DNA from: Deltaproteobacteria bacterium
GTDB taxonomy: Bacteria; Myxococcota_A; UBA9042; DTJE01
Direction of reading: 5' to 3'
DNA: 64,000 nt
NCBI GenBank assembly: GCA_029547805.1
Contig: JAKPOP010000028.1
Coordinates: forward strand, 1 to 64,000
Shown piece by piece: positions 60,118 to 64,000 of the stretch; the stretch's first letter is position 1; every line of letters starts with the position of its first letter. Under the pieces are notes generated by a model that was not told the origin of the DNA, searched no databases, and worked only from the letters and a program-made list of their open reading frames with translations. A program made the position numbers and the translations under genes.

Positions 60118-60923
60118 ACAGGCGGATCCCTGGCAAGGGGCGTGCGGCCGTCCTCGCGACGGCCATCCTGGCAGGCTGCTTCTCCTGGACTTGCGAGACG
60201 TCGAATCCCCAGGCGATCTTCGTGCTGGACGCCGCGGCGGTGACCTTCGCCACCCAGTGCACGATCCGCCCGGGACAGGCGGCCCAGGCCATCTGGCCCT
60301 ACGGGAGATTGGACCTGGCCCTGACCAACCAGTACTGGCTGTTCCCCCGGTTCCGCAACATGCTGAACCCCATCCGGACCGTCACCGGGGAGACCCTCGA
60401 GACTCCCCAGGCCGAGGCCCACTACCTCACGGTGCAGGTCGCCCGGGTCTTCCTGGACATGGGGGAGTTCTCACCGAAGGGCAGCGACAACCCGGCGACC
60501 AAGCAACTCGGTTACAAGTACATGTACGAGGGGGTCGAGTCCCAGGTGGCAGCCGGCGTCGCGCCGCTGACCGAGGGCATCGTCGCGGTGCAGGTCATCC
60601 CGCCGGAACTGGGCAACGTGCTCGACCGGAAGATGCAGGAGGCCGTTCGGAGCGTCTCCAACCCGGCGGTCTGGGTCACCGCCTACGTGACCCTCATTGC
60701 CCAGATGCAGGACGGCACCGTGGTCCAGTCCAACGAGTTCGCCTTCCCGATCCAGTTGTGCTGGGGGTGCCTGGTGGTCCCCTCCTGTCCGGACCAGATC
60801 CAGCAACTGCCCTGCAACCTGGGCCAGGACGAGTCGATTCCCGGCACCGTCTGCCAGTGCCTGGCCAATCACCCCGAGGGCTGTCCGGTCGACTGCGGCG
60901 TCGCCTGCTGGCCCGCCCCCTGA
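60114..60923 (+). CDS. Lipoprotein coupled to pilQ
   Basis: The 269-residue product has a lipoprotein signal (AVLATAILAGC, lipidated Cys22). The mature part contains FVLDAAAVTFATQC, a hydrophilic middle (LDLALTNQYWLFPRFRNML) and a Cys-rich C-terminus (CWGCLVVPSCPDQIQQLPC, CQCLANHPEGCPVDCGVAC). Its start overlaps the secretin stop (ATGA). A pilotin or assembly role for the secretin is suggested only by this coupling; it does not resemble PilF/PilW TPR pilotins. Confidence 0.75.
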   Translation: MNRRIPGKGRAAVLATAILAGCFSWTCETSNPQAIFVLDAAAVTFATQCTIRPGQAAQAIWPYGRLDLALTNQYWLFPRFRNMLNPIRTVTGETLETPQAEAHYLTVQVARVFLDMGEFSPKGSDNPATKQLGYKYMYEGVESQVAAGVAPLTEGIVAVQVIPPELGNVLDRKMQEAVRSVSNPAVWVTAYVTLIAQMQDGTVVQSNEFAFPIQLCWGCLVVPSCPDQIQQLPCNLGQDESIPGTVCQCLANHPEGCPVDCGVACWPAP

Positions 60924-60924
60924 C

Positions 60925-60939
60925 CGGGGACAGTCCCCG
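60925..60939 (+). terminator. Hairpin immediately after lipoprotein stop
   Basis: CGGGGAC-A-GTCCCCG forms a compact stem directly after the TGA at 60921-60923. The following bases are not T-rich. Confidence 0.4.
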
Positions 60940-61060
60940 AATGGCCCAAATCAACCCTTTGATCTTCCAAGGATGATCTGCATCCAGGGCGGGTTGCGCC
61001 GATCCGCGGCCGAGGCCTGGACCGCCAGATCTCTCGATGTGGGGAGTGTTCGCCCTTCCC

Positions 61061-61125
61061 CCCGGGCCGCGCCCGGGTCGCGGCGCGTCCCATTCCCCTC
61101 GCTTCGCACGCGGCCTCCCGGCCGC
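61061..61125. terminator. Two GC hairpins between convergent genes
   Basis: CCCGGGC-CGC-GCCCGGG (61061-61077) and GCGGCC-TCCC-GGCCGC (61110-61125) lie in the 254-bp gap between genes ending at 60923 and 61178. They are probably a bidirectional termination zone. No other feature is seen in this gap. Confidence 0.45.
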
Positions 61126-61177
61126 AATGCCCCCGGTGACGGCAATCCATGTCGGAGGACGGATGTTCGAGGAGGAG

Positions 61178-62314
61178 TCAGTGCTCGGGAAGGTTGCCGC
61201 ATCGCACGACGTCGTCCATCGTCCGGGCCTTCCACGCGCAGACGGAGAAATCCAGGTCGCCCGCGTTGCATCGCCGGAGGCAGATGTTCCGGATGGGATC
61301 CCTGGCCCCCTCCGAGTCCACCGCCTGCACGAAACGGTCACAGACCTTCTTGCAGTCCGGCTTCTTCGCCTCTCCTGCCGGGGACCCCGGCGTCGAGGGC
61401 TTCTCGGCTGGGGTCTGGGCCACCGGCGCAGGCTGAGGGGCCGGAGCCGGCTCAGGACTCGGGGACGCCGCAGGCTGGGGGGCCGGCTCAGGACGCGGAG
61501 ACGCTGCGGGCTGCGGCGCCGGGGCCGGCTCGGGACGCGGGGCGGGCTTGGGAGCCGGCGCCGGAGCCGGAGCGACCACCGGAGCGGGAGGCGGAGGAGC
61601 GGGCTGCCGGACGGGAACGGGGGTCTCCCGAACCACGGGAGCCGCCGGCGGCGACGAGGCCCCGACCGGAACCGAGACCAGACTCACCGCCCGGGCTGCA
61701 ACGTCCACGTCCTGTCGATACATCCAGGCCCCACTGACCAGCACGACCTCGTGGCGACCCTCGGGGACGCGCCGGAGGGTCAAGGGGGTCCGCCCGACGT
61801 ACTCCCCGTCCACCGAGATCTCGGCCCCGGTGGGCTCGGTGAGAATGGTCAGGGCTCCGGTCCCACCCTGGGTGGCCGGCCTCAGCGATACGAAGAGTTT
61901 CAGGACCTCCTCCTCCCGGAGTTCCACGGCCCCGGAGATCGTCTCCATGCCGGGGGCGGACACCTGGAGGTTCACGACCCGGTCCTCCCGCCAGCGCAGG
62001 AACACCCGTCCGCGCCCCTCCAGGGACCCCTCGATCCGGATCTCCGCCGTCTCCGGCGAGGTCTCCACAAAGAGGTAGGCGGGACGTTTGAGAGGGTTCG
62101 GGCGACGATTCTTGAGCCGGGCGTCCCCGGGAGGAATCAACACCTCGGGCCCCTGGAATTCCCCGGGGGCGGGCCCTCGAACCCGGGGTGCCGGAGCCGG
62201 CTCCGGCACGGGAGCAGGAGGCGGAGGTGCCGGGGGATCGGAGGGCCGGGGTTTCGCCTCGGCAGCCACGACCCCACAGAGAACCACCACCATGGCCAAG
62301 CACGTTCGTTTCAT
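61178..62314 (-). CDS. Secreted PEGA-domain, proline-rich protein
   Basis: The 378-residue product has a signal peptide (CLAMVVVLCGVVAAEA) and a Pro/Ala linker. Two PEGA-like beta domains follow (about 78-145, AYLFVETSPETAEIRIEGSL; and about 148-215, LTILTEPTGAEISVDGEYVG). A long Pro-Ala-rich stretch (about 220-315, PAP/PEP repeats) comes next, then a Cys-rich C-terminus with five Cys (CKKVCDRFVQAVDS, CLRRCNAGD, VCAWKARTMDDVVRC). PEGA domains occur in surface-associated proteins. The ATG has GGAGGGG upstream. Confidence 0.82.
   Translation of the reverse strand: MKRTCLAMVVVLCGVVAAEAKPRPSDPPAPPPPAPVPEPAPAPRVRGPAPGEFQGPEVLIPPGDARLKNRRPNPLKRPAYLFVETSPETAEIRIEGSLEGRGRVFLRWREDRVVNLQVSAPGMETISGAVELREEEVLKLFVSLRPATQGGTGALTILTEPTGAEISVDGEYVGRTPLTLRRVPEGRHEVVLVSGAWMYRQDVDVAARAVSLVSVPVGASSPPAAPVVRETPVPVRQPAPPPPAPVVAPAPAPAPKPAPRPEPAPAPQPAASPRPEPAPQPAASPSPEPAPAPQPAPVAQTPAEKPSTPGSPAGEAKKPDCKKVCDRFVQAVDSEGARDPIRNICLRRCNAGDLDFSVCAWKARTMDDVVRCGNLPEH
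61425..61640 (-). repeat. Low-complexity Pro/Ala-coding repeat
   Basis: Short imperfect units coding for PAPAPQPA- and RPEPAPQPAASP-like segments repeat across this stretch (for example GGAGCCGGAGCC and GGCTCAGGAC on the plus strand). They lie inside the PEGA-domain gene and encode an extended spacer. Confidence 0.6.
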
Positions 62315-62376
62315 CGTGATCCCCTCCGCGTCATCGATGGACGGACCGGTCCTCCCATCCTGCTGCGAACGGCCGC

Positions 62377-62406
62377 ATTCTGTCCCGCTCGTCCCGAGGA
62401 AGTCAA
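62377..62406 (-). promoter_or_regulatory. Predicted promoter of PEGA-domain gene
   Basis: On the minus strand TTGACT (62406-62401), an 18-bp spacer and CAGAAT (62382-62377, 4/6) are seen. The leader is about 55 nt. Confidence 0.4.
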
Positions 62407-62486
62407 TCGGTTCGATGTCCCGGCGTTCCTTCGGGGACCCGACCGTTCGACTTCCGCTACACTCTCCTGGAGCCGTGAGGAATCGG

Positions 62487-64000
62487 ATGCGCACCCCCGA
62501 ACAACGTCCCAGCCGCCCGAGGGTGCACGCTGCCGTCGCAGGAGTCATCTCCGCACTGCTGGTCTGGGTGGCCTGTGGCGGTACCCCCGGAGGGAACCCT
62601 GCGGACCGGGACCTTCCAGGGCTCGACTCGCCGGACCGGCCCGAAGCCGAGGTTTCCCCGGACCCGGGCCGGGACGACGGCGACGAAGCGGCCTTTCCAC
62701 TGGACGCCCCGGAAGTGGGAAGGGATGCCGAATTCCGTGACCCCGGAGACACTGCCCCTGGAAAGGACTCGGAAGCCCCCCAGGACGGAGAGGCCCGGGA
62801 CGTGGAGTGGCAGGACCCGGGCAGGGAGGACGTCCCGGCGGGGGAGGAGGCCCCCCCGACCGATGCGGCGCGCTGCATGCCAGACGAGGACCCCTGTCCA
62901 TGCCAGGAGGACGAGGACTGCCCTGAGGGGACCTTCTGCGCCGGAGACCGATGCAGACCCTGGGTCTGCTGGCCCGGGGCAACCACCTGCCTGGAGTCCA
63001 ACCGGATCCTGTGCGACCGCAACGGGGGCGGCTACCAGGTGCTCGAGGACTGCGACGACCACAATGCCTGCACCCTCGGAGACGGCTGCGCGGCCGGGGG
63101 ATGCCTGCCCCGCAGCGCCGTGTCCTGCGACGACGACAATCCCTGTACGGTGGACCGGTGCGAACCCACGACCGGGGAGTGTCGTTTCGAGCCGATGGAC
63201 GACCTGCCCTGCGACGACGGGGACCCCTGCACGACCGGGGACCGCTGCCAGCAGGGTGCCTGCGTTCCCCCGGGATCCCGCTTCTGTGGAGACGGGAACC
63301 CCTGCACGGACGACCTCTGCACCTCCCTGCTGGGCTGCGTGCACCTGCCCCGGGAGGGGCCCTGCACCCCCGGGGCCTCGACCCCCTGCACGGTCGGAGG
63401 ATCGTGCCGGGACGGGCGCTGCGACCCGGTGCCCCGGGACTGCGATGACCAGGACGTCTGCACGGAGGACTCCTGCGACCCGGCCTCCGGGACCTGCCGA
63501 CACCTGCCGATTCCCGGCTGCGCCTGTGTCTCTGACCGGGACTGCGACGACGAGGACCCCTGCACCGACGACCCTTGCCAGAACGGGGCCTGCAGCCACG
63601 TCCCGAAGACCGGCCTTCCCTGCTGCCTGGACGACCGGGACTGCCCCGTCGAGGACCCGTGCCTCGAGGCCCTCTGCCAGGAACGCCGGTGCACCCAACG
63701 CCCACGGACCACCCCCGAGTGCTGCCAGAACCCGGACCGGCGGTGGGACTTCGAGGCGGGTCCTGGCGACTGGACCCCCGTCCCCGACGACCAGGCGGCC
63801 CTGCGATGGCGCTGGATGGCGGCCCCAGGAGGCGGCGGTGCCCTGGGCTTCGGCCGGGAGGATGGGGCGCCTTTTGACGTGCAGACCCCGGTGACCGGAG
63901 AGGTCCGGTCGGTGCCGCTGGCGATCCCCGGTGGCGTGCAGACCCGGATCCGGTGGCGGGTCTGGCTGGACCTTGACGACGCTCCGGGAAGGGACCTCGT
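62487..64000 (+). CDS. Cys-rich repeat lipoprotein, 3' end outside window
   Basis: At least 504 codons are open to the window edge. The ATG at 62487 has GAGG six bases upstream. It encodes a lipoprotein signal (AALLVWVACGG, Cys30), an Asp/Glu/Pro-rich spacer (about 35-130), then tandem Cys repeats (about 133-415) of the form CDDxDPCTxDxCxxGxC, for example SCDDDNPCTVDRCEP and CDDEDPCTDDPCQNGAC. A domain beginning RWDFEAGPGDWTPVP and continuing GGGALGFGRED follows, resembling the start of a carbohydrate-binding or jelly-roll-like module. Such Cys/Asp arrays are typical of Myxococcota extracellular proteins and may bind calcium. Exact function is unknown. Confidence 0.85.
   Translation, partial: MRTPEQRPSRPRVHAAVAGVISALLVWVACGGTPGGNPADRDLPGLDSPDRPEAEVSPDPGRDDGDEAAFPLDAPEVGRDAEFRDPGDTAPGKDSEAPQDGEARDVEWQDPGREDVPAGEEAPPTDAARCMPDEDPCPCQEDEDCPEGTFCAGDRCRPWVCWPGATTCLESNRILCDRNGGGYQVLEDCDDHNACTLGDGCAAGGCLPRSAVSCDDDNPCTVDRCEPTTGECRFEPMDDLPCDDGDPCTTGDRCQQGACVPPGSRFCGDGNPCTDDLCTSLLGCVHLPREGPCTPGASTPCTVGGSCRDGRCDPVPRDCDDQDVCTEDSCDPASGTCRHLPIPGCACVSDRDCDDEDPCTDDPCQNGACSHVPKTGLPCCLDDRDCPVEDPCLEALCQERRCTQRPRTTPECCQNPDRRWDFEAGPGDWTPVPDDQAALRWRWMAAPGGGGALGFGREDGAPFDVQTPVTGEVRSVPLAIPGGVQTRIRWRVWLDLDDAPGRDL

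Noticed and set aside
61425-61640. Possible tandem DNA repeat or CRISPR-like array
   Set aside because: The units are short, irregular and in frame, encoding a Pro/Ala linker; there are no spacer/repeat units of constant length.

Overview
This 64 kb window is very GC-rich DNA, packed with genes on both strands and with very short gaps. The content suggests a chromosomal segment of a Myxococcota-like ('deltaproteobacterial') bacterium. The indicators are Hanks-type Ser/Thr kinases with PEGA or TPR parts, FrzS/AglZ-like receiver-coiled-coil architecture, Cys-rich lipoproteins with repeated Asp/Cys motifs, many lipoproteins, a type IV pilus secretin, and frequent GTG starts with 4-bp ATGA/GTGA overlaps. 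The lineage is inferred from gene content only. No rRNA or tRNA gene, CRISPR array or intact insertion sequence was seen.

Layout. 1-1135: 5'-truncated window edge with a ParB-like gene (minus) and a DUF6788-like gene (plus), facing away from a 211-bp control region that holds a perfect 22-bp palindrome. 1164-4037: pdxA, then etfB-etfA. 4160-7501: a secreted protein of unknown function, pssA, a pseudo-receiver/coiled-coil protein and a Cys-rich lipoprotein. 7659-10208: rsfS, a ComF-like phosphoribosyltransferase and a DsbD-like protein with permuted domain order. 10305-14095: a coupled cassette of HAD phosphatase, nucleotidyltransferase, ROK kinase and an unknown helical protein. 14160-16315: a coiled-coil protein and a two-subunit class I fumarase. 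16467-22705: a B12-type radical SAM protein, an HD-domain (SpoT-like) protein, a diguanylate cyclase and an outer-membrane protein. 22712-29289: coaD-rsmD, a TPR gene, haem genes hemE-hemH, slyD and aroB. 29297-33001: priA coupled to a protein with two Sm/Hfq-like segments, plus a small membrane protein. 33268-39860: surface and signalling genes (TPR/beta-helix protein, PEGA kinase, lipoprotein GalM, GH5 lipoprotein).

39949-50529 (minus): a PPi-dependent PEP carboxykinase coupled to a polytopic membrane protein, and a seven-gene operon (ribH, nusB, M17-N protein, pyrF, rlmB, radical SAM, aminotransferase) in which five consecutive junctions are 4-bp stop/start overlaps. 50782-54611: a TPR-kinase fusion, a small unknown protein and hisC. 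55081-60923: a 1678-residue PilQ-family secretin with a coiled coil of about 900 residues between its AMIN domains, coupled to a lipoprotein. 61178-64000: a PEGA-domain protein and a Cys-rich lipoprotein running off the window end.

Most genes are core metabolism, cofactor synthesis, translation or replication. The parts most worth a second look are the giant secretin, the tandem Sm-like protein, the permuted DsbD, the PPi-PEPCK and the ParB/DUF6788 control region. Recognisable sigma70-type promoters recur (TTGACN, 16-18 bp spacer, then TAnnnT; TATCTT is used several times).
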